Shown piece after piece: positions 34,533-43,647 of a DNA stretch of 64,000 nt. The notes under the pieces are model-generated. The model saw only the letters and a list, made by a program, of their open reading frames with translations. It did no database searches and had not been told where the DNA came from. Source of the stretch: an uncultured Flavobacteriaceae bacterium (lineage in GTDB: Bacteria; Bacteroidota; Bacteroidia; Flavobacteriales; Flavobacteriaceae); the NCBI GenBank assembly GCA_937923515.1, contig CALDUF010000012.1, forward strand, positions 1-64,000. The letters run 5' to 3'. Every line of letters begins with the position of its first letter. Within the stretch, counting starts at the first letter, position 1. A program made the position numbers and the translations under genes.

Positions 34533-36122
34533 TTAAAACGCATAACGTTGTGGGCCACCTCGCCTAATTTCTTCAGTACAATGCGCTTCAAACTTTTTAA
34601 AATTTTCTCTAAAGGCATTAGTTAATTTAAAAGCCATTGTATAATACGCTTCATCGTCATCCCAAGTTTTTCTTGGACTCAGCACACGTGTTGGCACCCC
34701 TGGACAAGATCTTGGTTGCGCCACCCCAAACACAGAATGAATGTGATAATCATCATAATTATACAAGCCTAAATCTCCATTTAAAACTGCATGTATCATA
34801 GCGCGCGTGTATTTTAATTCCATGCGCTTTCCAACACCGTAAGGACCACCCGTCCACCCTGTATTAATTAACCAAACATTAACGCCAGCTTCAATCATTT
34901 TAGCACTTAACATTTCGGCGTATTTAGCTGGGTGCAAAGGCATAAAAGGCGCACCAAAACACGCAGAAAACGAAGGTTGTGGCTTTTTAATTCCTGCTTC
35001 TGTTCCTGCCACTTTAGCGGTGTAACCCGATATGAAATGGTACGCAGCCTGACTTGGTGTTAATTTAGAAATTGGTGGTATTACCCCAAATGCATCGGCA
35101 GTTAAAAAGAATATATTTTTAGGATTTTTACCAACAGATGGCACTTTAATATTTTCAATATGATGAATAGGATAACTTACTCTGGTATTTTGAGTAATTG
35201 AGGTATTTTTAAAATCTACAACACCATTATCATCTAAAATTACGTTTTCTAAAATGGCACCAAACTTTATAGCATCGAAAATTTCAGGCTCTTTAGTTCT
35301 AGATAGGTTAATTACTTTAGCATAACACCCGCCTTCAAAATTAAAAACTGAATTTTCATTAGTCCATCCATGCTCATCATCGCCAATTAAACTACGGTTA
35401 GGATCTGTAGATAATGTTGTTTTTCCAGTACCAGACAATCCAAAGAAAATAGCTGTATCACCATCTTTACCAACGTTTGCACTACAATGCATTGGCAAGG
35501 TGTTTTTTTCAACTGGTAAAATAAAATTTAGTGCAGAAAAAATGCCTTTTTTAATTTCGCCTGTATACCCTGTTCCACCAATTAATGCTATTTTTTTTGT
35601 GAAATTTAAAATAGCAAAGTTGTGTTGTCGCGTACCATCTACCTTTGCATCTGCCATAAAACCTGGTGCATTTACAACCGTCCATTCTGGTTCAAACCCA
35701 TTTAATTCTTCTTCAGTTGGTCTTAAAAACATGTTGTATGCAAACATGTTACTCCAAGGATATTCGTTAATTACTCTAATATTCAATTTGTACGCCTTAT
35801 CTGCGCAAGCATAACAATCGCGTACAAAAATTTCTTTTCCAGACAAATACGCTGTTACCTTATCATACAAACCATCAAAATCATCTGAAGAAAAAGGAAT
35901 ATTTATATCGCCCCACCAAATTTTATCTTCGGTAATAGCGTCTTTTACAATAAATCTATCTTTAGGAGAACGCCCTGTAAACTCGCCTGTATTTACAGCC
36001 AACGCACCAGAAGATGCAGTAACGCCCTGATTGTTTTCAACAGTTATGCGCTGCAAATCTTGGGGAGATAATTGATAATATATTTGAGATGGTTTGATAC
36101 CGTATCGATCTAATGACATCAT
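34533..36122 (-). CDS. pckA: Phosphoenolpyruvate carboxykinase (ATP)
   Basis: The protein has 529 residues. The kinase-2 loop is FFGLSGTGKTTLS, and the metal motif is LIGDDEHGW. SNMFAYNMFLRP and TGRSPKDRFIV are also typical. It makes phosphoenolpyruvate from oxaloacetate in gluconeogenesis. Two adjacent ATGs (36122, 36119) open the conserved SLDRYGIK; a longer frame to 36143 adds a lysine-rich stretch that looks non-coding. It is transcribed alone. Confidence 0.96.
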   Translation of the reverse strand: MMSLDRYGIKPSQIYYQLSPQDLQRITVENNQGVTASSGALAVNTGEFTGRSPKDRFIVKDAITEDKIWWGDINIPFSSDDFDGLYDKVTAYLSGKEIFVRDCYACADKAYKLNIRVINEYPWSNMFAYNMFLRPTEEELNGFEPEWTVVNAPGFMADAKVDGTRQHNFAILNFTKKIALIGGTGYTGEIKKGIFSALNFILPVEKNTLPMHCSANVGKDGDTAIFFGLSGTGKTTLSTDPNRSLIGDDEHGWTNENSVFNFEGGCYAKVINLSRTKEPEIFDAIKFGAILENVILDDNGVVDFKNTSITQNTRVSYPIHHIENIKVPSVGKNPKNIFFLTADAFGVIPPISKLTPSQAAYHFISGYTAKVAGTEAGIKKPQPSFSACFGAPFMPLHPAKYAEMLSAKMIEAGVNVWLINTGWTGGPYGVGKRMELKYTRAMIHAVLNGDLGLYNYDDYHIHSVFGVAQPRSCPGVPTRVLSPRKTWDDDEAYYTMAFKLTNAFRENFKKFEAHCTEEIRRGGPQRYAF

Positions 36123-36222
36123 TTTTTTTGATAGATTATACACTTAGAGCAAGTGGTTAATACAATAAATATTACGTAAAATTATAATAAAAATTCAAAC
36201 ATTATATATAATATTCTCATTT

Positions 36223-36609
36223 TTATATCTTAATTTTTATTAAATTAACAATTAAAACCACCCATGACACAATTAAAAGCAAACCACCTATTGGTGTGAT
36301 AAGTGCTATTTTTTTAAAATCAAAACTGGTTAACGTATTAGTTGCTAAACCATATATTGAACCTGAAAACAAAATTACACCCACAATAACCAGATAAAAT
36401 ATTATAGTTTTATACTGAGGTGCTACAAGCGTAGAACCGCCTACAAAAAGTAAAAACAGCGCATGATACATTTGATAACGCACACCAGTTTCAAAAGTTT
36501 GAAGTTGCTCTGTAGATAGATGTGCTTTTAATCCGTGAGATGCAAATGCCCCGAGAATAATGGCTATCACACCCATAACGGCAGCGGTAATTAATATAAT
36601 TTTAGTCAT
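36223..36609 (-). CDS. DUF423 membrane protein
   Basis: The protein has 128 residues and four hydrophobic helices. The N-terminal signature IAIILGAFASHGLKAHLS and YHALFLLFVG are typical of DUF423. I chose ATG 36609: an upstream frame start at 36687 adds 26 residues that do not fit the family. The helical segment IALITPIGGLLLIVSW closes the protein. Function is unknown. Confidence 0.88.
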   Translation of the reverse strand: MTKIILITAAVMGVIAIILGAFASHGLKAHLSTEQLQTFETGVRYQMYHALFLLFVGGSTLVAPQYKTIIFYLVIVGVILFSGSIYGLATNTLTSFDFKKIALITPIGGLLLIVSWVVLIVNLIKIKI

Positions 36610-36913
36610 TTTTAAAACATGATTAAGTTTCTCAAATTTAAGCAATATGCAAAAGATTACACGTATTAATGGTAGTAAATCTCCCACTGATCAGTTAAAA
36701 TAGTTATTCCATACACTTAATTTATGAGCCATATATAATCTTCATTATCGGTATCAATTTAAACCATACAAACATCAGTTTACAATTACATTACTACCAT
36801 AGTAATTATCTTATTTAATGCAACAAAACTTAAGGCGCTCTAAGCATAAAAACTTCAAACCCCAAACACAACCTAATGGATCAAAAAAATGTTCCTATTT
36901 GAAATCAAATTAT

Positions 36914-36921
36914 TACTTTTG
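36914..36921 (+). promoter_or_regulatory. -7 box of the Lrp-type regulator
   Basis: TACTTTTG matches TAnnTTTG, 20 bp before the start codon. The remaining 200 bp of this gap show nothing that I can identify. Confidence 0.5.
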
Positions 36922-36941
36922 CCTTTTAATTCACAACTGCG

Positions 36942-37406
36942 ATGGCCAAAAAAAAACAGACCGAAATTGATGGTATAGATAAAAAAATTCTACGTACCCT
37001 AATGGAAGATGCCAGAACACCAATTCTAGAAATAGCTAGAAACGTAGGTATTTCTGGAGCAGCCATTCATCAACGTCTTCGTAAGTTAGAAAAATCTGGA
37101 CTGTTAGCAGGTTCTAAATTTGTAGTAAACCCAGAAGTTTTAGGGTTTGATACTATGGCATTTGTTGGTGTATATTTTGATAAAGCTGCTGATGCTCCAG
37201 TAATTATAAAACTTTTAAAACGTGTACCCGAAGTTTTGGAATGCCACTACACTACAGGCAACTGGAACGTATTTTTAAAAGTAATTTGTAAAAGTAACGA
37301 CCACTTAATGGAAGTGCTCAATAGCATTCAAGACATTAATGGTGTATCGCGTACCGAAACATTTATTTCCCTAGCGCAATTAATACAGCGCCAAGTAAAA
37401 ATTTAA
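36942..37406 (+). CDS. Lrp/AsnC family transcriptional regulator
   Basis: The protein has 154 residues. A winged helix-turn-helix lies at about 12-60 (IDKKILRTLMEDARTPILEIARNVGISGAAIHQRLRKLEKSG), and the RAM ligand domain at about 75-150 (VGVYFDKAADAPVIIKLLKRVPEVLECHYTTGNWNVFLKV). It senses an amino acid or related metabolite. The ligand and targets are not evident from the neighbours. Confidence 0.94.
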   Translation: MAKKKQTEIDGIDKKILRTLMEDARTPILEIARNVGISGAAIHQRLRKLEKSGLLAGSKFVVNPEVLGFDTMAFVGVYFDKAADAPVIIKLLKRVPEVLECHYTTGNWNVFLKVICKSNDHLMEVLNSIQDINGVSRTETFISLAQLIQRQVKI

Positions 37407-37503
37407 CTATACAGATAAAAAGGCATACTTCTTGCGCAACCTACGCGTACATCTGCATCTAGTATGTAGTAGTACTTTATACTTAACTTTTAACAATCAA
37501 TTT

Positions 37504-38052
37504 ATGAAAAAATTATCTTTTGCGACACTTATCGCAACATTACTATTTAATGTGTCATTTTCTCAAGAAAATAAAACACTAAACACCTCAGAAACTAACT
37601 TTAACGAGATAAAATTAAATGGCCTTTTTTTAATCGCAGGTGCTTTGGAAGTTACTTATGAAAGAACCCTAACCGATGAATCTGGAGTAGGTATTACAGT
37701 ATTTTTACCAATTGATGACGATATAAGCGATGACATCAACTATTTTGTTTCGCCTTATTATCGCTTTTATTTTGGAAAAAAATATGCAGCCGGTTTTTAT
37801 GTTGAAGGTTTTGGTATGTTAAATTCAACGAATGAATTTATATTCACCTCAAATAACAATAACTTTTTTGAAACAATTAAAGAAGAGAAAACTGATTTTG
37901 CCCTTGGTATAGGTATTGGTGGCAAATGGGTTACTAAAAGTGGTTTTATAGGCGAAGTTGGATTTGGTGTAGGTAGAAACCTTTTTAATAATAACAATCA
38001 AGATTTTGAAATTATTGGCAAAGGCGGTATTAGAATAGGTTACCGTTTTTAG
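37504..38052 (+). CDS. Exported beta-barrel-like protein (182 aa)
   Basis: It has a signal peptide of about 20 residues ending NVSFSQ. The rest has aromatic-rich alternating strands (YFVSPYYRFYFGKKYAAGFYVEGFGML) and ends in GKGGIRIGYRF with a terminal Phe, which suggests a small eight-stranded outer membrane barrel. I chose ATG 37504; a longer frame to 37432 lies outside the signal peptide. Function is unknown. Confidence 0.78.
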   Translation: MKKLSFATLIATLLFNVSFSQENKTLNTSETNFNEIKLNGLFLIAGALEVTYERTLTDESGVGITVFLPIDDDISDDINYFVSPYYRFYFGKKYAAGFYVEGFGMLNSTNEFIFTSNNNNFFETIKEEKTDFALGIGIGGKWVTKSGFIGEVGFGVGRNLFNNNNQDFEIIGKGGIRIGYRF

Positions 38053-38074
38053 ACAAAAACACGTATTAAAAAAC

Positions 38075-38109
38075 AAAACCATAGCTTTTACTCAAGCTAT
38101 GGTTTTTTA
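38075..38109. terminator. Bidirectional terminator before glyS
   Basis: AAAACCATAGCTT-TTACTC-AAGCTATGGTTTTTT has a 13-bp stem with A and T tracts, between converging genes. Confidence 0.93.
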
Positions 38110-38136
38110 TTTAGATCTGTTTTTTAAGATAGTATA

Positions 38137-39681
38137 TTATGCCATCTTCATCAACCAATTGCGTACATCAACTTCTTTTTTAATGATGGCTCTTAAATCG
38201 TCAATATTAACACGTTCTTGCTTCATCGTATCTCTGTGACGAATAGTAACGGTGTTATCCTTTAAAGTATCGTGGTCTACAGTAATACAAAACGGTGTTC
38301 CGTTAGCATCTTGTCGTCTATAACGCCTACCAACAGCATCTTTTTCATCATAAATTATGTTGAAATCCCACTTTAATTCCTCAACTATTTTTCGAGCTAC
38401 TTCTGGTAAACCATCTTTTTTAACCAACGGTAATATCGCCGCTTTTACTGGTGCTAAAACACTTGGTAATTTTAAAACAGTACGGGTTGTACCATTTTCT
38501 AAGGCTTCTTCTTGCAGCGCGTTAGAAAACACAGCTAGAAACATACGATCTAAACCAATAGATGTCTCTAAAACATAAGGCACATAGCTTTTATTTTCCT
38601 CTGGATCAAAATATTGTAGCTTTTTACCAGAATGCTTTTCATGCTGACTCAAATCAAAATCTGTTCTAGAATGTATTCCTTCTAACTCCTTAAATCCAAA
38701 CGGAAATTTAAATTCAATATCTGCTGCAGCGTCTGCATAATGTGCTAATTTTTCATGATCGTGAAAACGGTAATTCTCTTTACCCATTCCTAAAGATAGG
38801 TGCCATTTCATTCTATGCGCTTTCCAGTGCTCATACCATTCGCCTTGGGTGCCTGGTTTTATAAAAAACTGCATTTCCATTTGTTCAAACTCGCGCATTC
38901 TAAAAATAAATTGTCTTGCAACTATTTCATTTCTAAAGGCTTTACCTGTTTGCGCAATGCCAAAAGGAATTTTTAAACGGCTTGTTTTTTGAACATTCAA
39001 AAAATTAACAAAAATACCTTGCGCCGTTTCTGGACGCAAATACAAATCCATTGCACTCTCTGCAGAAGCCCCCAATTTAGTACCAAACATTAAATTGAAT
39101 TGCTTAACATCTGTCCAGTTTTTCGAACCCGTTAAAGGGTCTGCAATTTCAAGCTCTTCAATTAGCGCTTTTACATCGGCTAAATCTTCTTGTTCTAAAG
39201 ATTTTGCCATTCTAGACAATATTGTTTTAATTTTTTCTTGATACCCAAGTACACGCCCGTTGGTGCTTAAAAACTCTTCTTTATTAAAAGCGTCTCCAAA
39301 ACGTTTAGCCGCTTTTTTAACTTCCTTTTCAATTTTAGCTTCAATTTTGGCGCAATAATCTTCTATCAAAACATCGGCACGATAGCGTTTTTTAGAATCT
39401 TTGTTATCAATTAAAGGATCGTTAAACGCATCAACATGCCCTGAAGCTTTCCAAGTGGTAGGATGCATAAAAATTGCAGCATCAATTCCTACAATATTTT
39501 CATTCATCTGTACCATGGCGCGCCACCAATAGTCTCTTATATTCTTTTTTAACTCTGCTCCGTTTTGTGCATAGTCGTAAACCGCACTTAAACCGTCATA
39601 AATTTCACTACTTTGAAACACGTAGCCGTATTCCTTTGCATGCGAAATTACCTTCTTAAATGTATCGTCTTGATTTGCCAT
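38137..39681 (-). CDS. glyS: Glycyl-tRNA synthetase (homodimeric type)
   Basis: The protein has 514 residues. This is the single-chain class II enzyme. Motif 2 lies around FRNEIVARQFIFRMREFEQME, motif 3 is in ETSIGLDRM, and the C-terminal anticodon domain has VLAPVKAAILPL. The N-terminal YGYVFQSSEIYDGLSAVYDYAQNG is typical. I chose ATG 39681; a longer frame adds residues not fitting the family. The gene is transcribed divergently from comF. Confidence 0.96.
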   Translation of the reverse strand: MANQDDTFKKVISHAKEYGYVFQSSEIYDGLSAVYDYAQNGAELKKNIRDYWWRAMVQMNENIVGIDAAIFMHPTTWKASGHVDAFNDPLIDNKDSKKRYRADVLIEDYCAKIEAKIEKEVKKAAKRFGDAFNKEEFLSTNGRVLGYQEKIKTILSRMAKSLEQEDLADVKALIEELEIADPLTGSKNWTDVKQFNLMFGTKLGASAESAMDLYLRPETAQGIFVNFLNVQKTSRLKIPFGIAQTGKAFRNEIVARQFIFRMREFEQMEMQFFIKPGTQGEWYEHWKAHRMKWHLSLGMGKENYRFHDHEKLAHYADAAADIEFKFPFGFKELEGIHSRTDFDLSQHEKHSGKKLQYFDPEENKSYVPYVLETSIGLDRMFLAVFSNALQEEALENGTTRTVLKLPSVLAPVKAAILPLVKKDGLPEVARKIVEELKWDFNIIYDEKDAVGRRYRRQDANGTPFCITVDHDTLKDNTVTIRHRDTMKQERVNIDDLRAIIKKEVDVRNWLMKMA

Positions 39682-39792
39682 AGGTGCAAAAATATAAAAC
39701 CGTAGTGAACTGTATAGGTAGTTTGCCAAAAATTAAAGCATCACAGCATTATTTTTTTACTTAAGTTTACAAAGCATGTAATTTAATCGGTC

Positions 39793-40467
39793 TTGAAATC
39801 AGTTATTAACTTATTATTTCCAAAAGTATGCTACGCCTGTTCTAATTATCTAGCAGATAATGAAGACAGTATTTGCGTAAACTGCAGGCACGATTTACCT
39901 GTTACCAATTTTCATTTTAATGGCAGCGATACTGTTGCAAAAGTATTACGAGGTAGAGCCACGTTGCAACTTGCTACAGCATTATTTCGTTTTGAAAAAA
40001 AAGGCCCTGTACAGCAACTCATACATAATTTAAAATACAAAGGGCACGAGCATATTGGTGCGCTTTTAGGAGACTGGTTGGGTAACGAACTTGCAGAAAT
40101 TGAAGCCTACCAAAATATTGATATGGTAATACCCGTACCCATGCACAATACCAAATTAAAAAAAAGAGGTTATAATCAAGTTGCGAAATTTGGACAACAT
40201 ATTGCCAAAGCTCTAAATGCAGAGTATGTAGATGATGTATTGGTTAAAATTTACAACACCACTTCGCAAACCCAAAAAGGACGTTTAGCTCGGTGGCTAA
40301 ACAACAGCGAAATTTTTGCCGTAAAACATATTTTAAAAATTGAAAATAAGCATGTACTTATTGTAGATGATATTATTACTACTGGCGCAACCTTAGAAGC
40401 TTGCTGCAATACCCTTAATCAAGCAAAAGTCATAAAATTAAGTGTTGCTACCATGGCAATAGCTTGA
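39793..40467 (+). CDS. ComF family phosphoribosyltransferase-like protein
   Basis: The protein has 224 residues. The N-terminal zinc-ribbon has CYAC and CVNC pairs within the first 35 residues. The PRPP loop VLIVDDIITTGATLEAC lies near 192-208, and the ComF signature KRGYNQ near 120. It is related to competence factors, though no other competence gene is nearby. The start is TTG at 39793; an in-frame stop lies nine bases before it and no ATG precedes the zinc motif. Confidence 0.9.
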   Translation: MKSVINLLFPKVCYACSNYLADNEDSICVNCRHDLPVTNFHFNGSDTVAKVLRGRATLQLATALFRFEKKGPVQQLIHNLKYKGHEHIGALLGDWLGNELAEIEAYQNIDMVIPVPMHNTKLKKRGYNQVAKFGQHIAKALNAEYVDDVLVKIYNTTSQTQKGRLARWLNNSEIFAVKHILKIENKHVLIVDDIITTGATLEACCNTLNQAKVIKLSVATMAIA

Positions 40468-40530
40468 TGATATTATCGTTTACTTTTAAGGTAAATTTAT
40501 GTAGGTTTGCTTAAAATTTTTATTTTGATA

Positions 40531-42144
40531 ATGCGTAACACCTTTTTTAACCTTCTTTTAGCGATAAGTATTGGTTGTATTTTTATTAACTGCGCCAATA
40601 GAGGCACGCCAACAGGTGGTGAAAAGGATATTGAACCGCCATTTATCGTTAGTACTTCTCCTGAAAATTATTCAACTAATTTTAGTACCAACGAGATTAA
40701 AATTGTGTTTAACGAGTACATCAAAATTAAAAACTTGCAAAAGCAGTTGATTATCTCACCGCCTATGAAAACGCAACCTGAAATAACACCCTTAGGCGGC
40801 GCTAGTAAAACCATAAGAATTAAAATTTTTGACACCTTAGCACCAAATACAACGTACGCCTTTAACTTTGGTAATAGTATTGAAGATAATAATGAGGGCA
40901 ACCCCTACACATACTATCGCTATGTGTTTTCAACAGGAAATAGTATTGATTCTTTAACCGTATCTGGAGTTATTAGTGATGCCACAAAACGCGAACCAGA
41001 AACTTTTGTTTCTGTAATGCTTTACGAAGTAGATTCTACCTTTACAGATTCTATAGTTTTTAAAGAAACACCAAAATATATTACCAATACATTGGACAGC
41101 CTCACGTCTTACACCATTGAAAATGCAAAAGCCGGCAACTATTTATTGGTTGCTTTAAAGGATAAAAATGGGGATAATAAATTTCAACAAAAATCGGATC
41201 AGATTGCGTTTAAAAAAGAATTTATTACGCTGCCTACAGACAGTAGTTATAATTTAAAACTGTTTAATGAGGTTGTAGATTTTAAACCTTCCAGACCACT
41301 TTTAGTAAACGGTGAAAAAATAATGATAGGTTATGAAGGCAACCCTGAAGGTGTTGCATTTTCTACAGATACTGAAATGCCCGACGGTTTTGAATACCGT
41401 ATTTTAAAAGATAAAACAGCAGATACGTTATACTATTGGTACAAACCAAAACTAGAGGTAGATTCTTTAATTTTGAATATAAACCATCCGCAAACCACAA
41501 AAACTTATACTGTTAGAATACGTGATAAGGAACGTGACTCTTTACGGCTTGAAGCATCGCCTAGCGGCACAATTAACTATGACGAAGATTTTAAAATCTC
41601 AGGAAATATTCCCTTTACTAAATTTGACACATCAAAAATCACATTGATTGATAAGGATTCTTTACCTGTAGAGTTTACTATCAAGTCTTACGATTCCTTG
41701 AGCAATACTTATACACTTGGTTTCGAAAAAACAGAAGACAACGCATACAACATGACTGTTTTTCCTGATGCGTTTACTGATTTTTTCGAAAATACAAACG
41801 ACACCATAACATATTCTTTAAGCACAAGAAAACAAGATAGCTACGGAAACTTACGCCTAAATATTTATAATGCTGTTTACCCCATAATTGTTCAACTTAC
41901 AGACAGCAAAGGCGTAATGAAATACGAGCAATATGCCACCGAACAGAAGCCTCTAGATTTTTTAAATATAAGTGCCGGAAATTATTTTATTCGTGTAATT
42001 TTTGATGCTAATAAAAATGGGGTTTATGATACTGGGAATTATTTAAAGAAAATTCAACCTGAAATCGTAAAACACTCTGAAAAACAAATTGATGAAGTAC
42101 GTGCGGGTTGGGATTTAGAAACTAATTTTACTTTAAAAGATTAA
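40531..42144 (+). CDS. Lipoprotein with SbsA-type Ig-like domain (537 aa)
   Basis: A lipoprotein signal ends IFINCAN, so Cys about residue 20 is lipidated. The bacterial Ig-like domain follows (PPFIVSTSPENYSTNFSTNEIKIVFNEYI), and later DANKNGVYDTGNYL resembles a calcium-loop or carboxypeptidase-regulatory-like repeat, also seen in LKDKNGDNKF. Similar Bacteroidota proteins are envelope proteins of unknown role. Its last 17 bases overlap the converging omega-amidase gene. The ATG at 40531 gives the proper signal peptide. Confidence 0.87.
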   Translation: MRNTFFNLLLAISIGCIFINCANRGTPTGGEKDIEPPFIVSTSPENYSTNFSTNEIKIVFNEYIKIKNLQKQLIISPPMKTQPEITPLGGASKTIRIKIFDTLAPNTTYAFNFGNSIEDNNEGNPYTYYRYVFSTGNSIDSLTVSGVISDATKREPETFVSVMLYEVDSTFTDSIVFKETPKYITNTLDSLTSYTIENAKAGNYLLVALKDKNGDNKFQQKSDQIAFKKEFITLPTDSSYNLKLFNEVVDFKPSRPLLVNGEKIMIGYEGNPEGVAFSTDTEMPDGFEYRILKDKTADTLYYWYKPKLEVDSLILNINHPQTTKTYTVRIRDKERDSLRLEASPSGTINYDEDFKISGNIPFTKFDTSKITLIDKDSLPVEFTIKSYDSLSNTYTLGFEKTEDNAYNMTVFPDAFTDFFENTNDTITYSLSTRKQDSYGNLRLNIYNAVYPIIVQLTDSKGVMKYEQYATEQKPLDFLNISAGNYFIRVIFDANKNGVYDTGNYLKKIQPEIVKHSEKQIDEVRAGWDLETNFTLKD

Positions 42145-42910
42145 AAGCATCCTTGTCCTCTAAAAACCTTAAAGTACGTCTGTATTTTTCAATATGTGTT
42201 TTGTGTAGTGTAACTACGTGATGTATGGCCTTATTTAAAGGTATCTCGGTTATTTTTTTACCCAAAACATCATAAGCAGAAGAGCTACCGCAATAGGCCA
42301 TACCTAAACCATCTACCCCAACACGGTTTACGCCAATACAATAACTCATATTCTCTATGGCTCTGGCTTTTAAAAGGCTATCCCAAGCATCAATTCTATT
42401 TACGGGCCAATTGGCAACATATAATAAAACATCATAGTATTCTACATTTCTAGCCCAAACTGGAAAACGCAAATCGTAACAGATTAACGGACAAATTTTC
42501 CAGCCTTTATAAGCAATAATTACTTTTGTTTTGCCAGCAGTATATACGTTGTGTTCTCCTGCTAATGTAAAGGTGTGCCTTTTGTTATAATAAGTGGTTT
42601 TGCCAGAAGGTTCAACAAATAAAAACCTGTTGTAATAGTTATTATTCTCAAAAATTACAACACTACCCGCAATTGCTATATTGGTTTTACTAGCTAATGC
42701 CAACATCCAAGATACAGTATTACCTTGCATGGTTTCGGCTACTGCTTTTGCTTGCATTGTAAATCCAGAAGTAAACATCTCTGGAAGTACAACAACATCT
42801 ACAGTGCTGTCTAAATCATCTATAATTTTAGTGAAATGTAATCGGTTTTTTTCGGGATCTTCCCAAAACAAATCGGCTTGTACTAATGCTATGTTTAGCG
42901 TTTGTTGCAT
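42128..42910 (-). CDS. Nitrilase-family omega-amidase
   Basis: The protein has 260 residues. The catalytic triad is Glu44 (LPEMFTSGF), Lys110 (YYNKRHTF) and Cys144 (PLICYDLRFP). This is the Nit2/YafV type, which hydrolyses alpha-ketoglutaramate or ketosuccinamate in the methionine salvage/repair set. It is cytoplasmic. It overlaps the converging Ig-like lipoprotein gene by 17 bases. Confidence 0.93.
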   Translation of the reverse strand: MQQTLNIALVQADLFWEDPEKNRLHFTKIIDDLDSTVDVVVLPEMFTSGFTMQAKAVAETMQGNTVSWMLALASKTNIAIAGSVVIFENNNYYNRFLFVEPSGKTTYYNKRHTFTLAGEHNVYTAGKTKVIIAYKGWKICPLICYDLRFPVWARNVEYYDVLLYVANWPVNRIDAWDSLLKARAIENMSYCIGVNRVGVDGLGMAYCGSSSAYDVLGKKITEIPLNKAIHHVVTLHKTHIEKYRRTLRFLEDKDAFNLLK

Positions 42911-42943
42911 ATTAAAACATGAAATTTACAATAATTGTATTGT

Positions 42944-42978
42944 AAAAAAACGTCTAGAAAAAGTAGTATTTCTAGACG
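42944..42978 (-). terminator. Terminator after the coiled-coil protein gene
   Basis: On the minus strand CGTCTAGAAA-TACTACTT-TTTCTAGACG is followed by seven T. Confidence 0.85.
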
Positions 42979-43041
42979 CTCAATATATCATTTATTTTAA
43001 TGGTAATAAAACCGCGTTTTGGGGCAAACGCTAATAAATGA

Positions 43042-43545
43042 CTATTTCATTTTCTTTTTCATCTTTGCAATATTGGAGTTTAGCTTCTCAATTTTATCAA
43101 GCCACTTTTGCTCATCAACTGGAGAGAGCTTGCCTTTATTTTTAAGCTTTTCGTATTTTTTTAAAGCTGCTTTATGCTTACTTATAGCTTTATCGTAGTT
43201 AGCTTGCGCTTTAGCCATGCGCTCTAAAGCCTTTTCTGCTTGTTTTTGCTTTTTCTCTGCTTTCTTTTGTTGCTTTTCAGCACGCTCTTGCGCTTTCGCT
43301 ACTTTTTCTAATTTATCATTAGATGCCTTGGCTTCTGCCATTTCTAATTTCTTTTTTTCTAAAGCCTCAAAAATCTCAAGTTTTTTAGCGTTAGAAATTG
43401 AATTAGTAACATCTACTCCTTTTTCAAAAATTAAGTCTTTTTTTACTTCATAAATAGTGTCATTAATTTTTACTTCTTGAGCACATGCCAAAGCACCTAC
43501 TAAAACTAGAGATACAAATAGTATAAATCGCATTACGTTTTTCAT
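43042..43545 (-). CDS. Exported Lys/Ala-rich coiled-coil protein
   Basis: The protein has 167 residues with a signal peptide of about 22 residues (LVGALACAQ). A short beta-like segment is followed from residue 47 by a long heptad-type helix rich in Lys, Ala, Glu and Gln (KAQERAEKQQKKAEKKQKQ), then WLDKIEKLNSNIAKMKKKMK. I recognise no family; it is probably periplasmic. I chose ATG 43545 because the longer frame disrupts the signal peptide. Confidence 0.7.
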   Translation of the reverse strand: MKNVMRFILFVSLVLVGALACAQEVKINDTIYEVKKDLIFEKGVDVTNSISNAKKLEIFEALEKKKLEMAEAKASNDKLEKVAKAQERAEKQQKKAEKKQKQAEKALERMAKAQANYDKAISKHKAALKKYEKLKNKGKLSPVDEQKWLDKIEKLNSNIAKMKKKMK

Positions 43546-43647
43546 TTTTTTCAACCCTTTGCTATTAAGACGCTCAAAATTTAAAAAGGTCACATTATTT
43601 TCGCTTAAAGCAATATACCAACTATAGCTCTAAAAACAACGGTTTTA

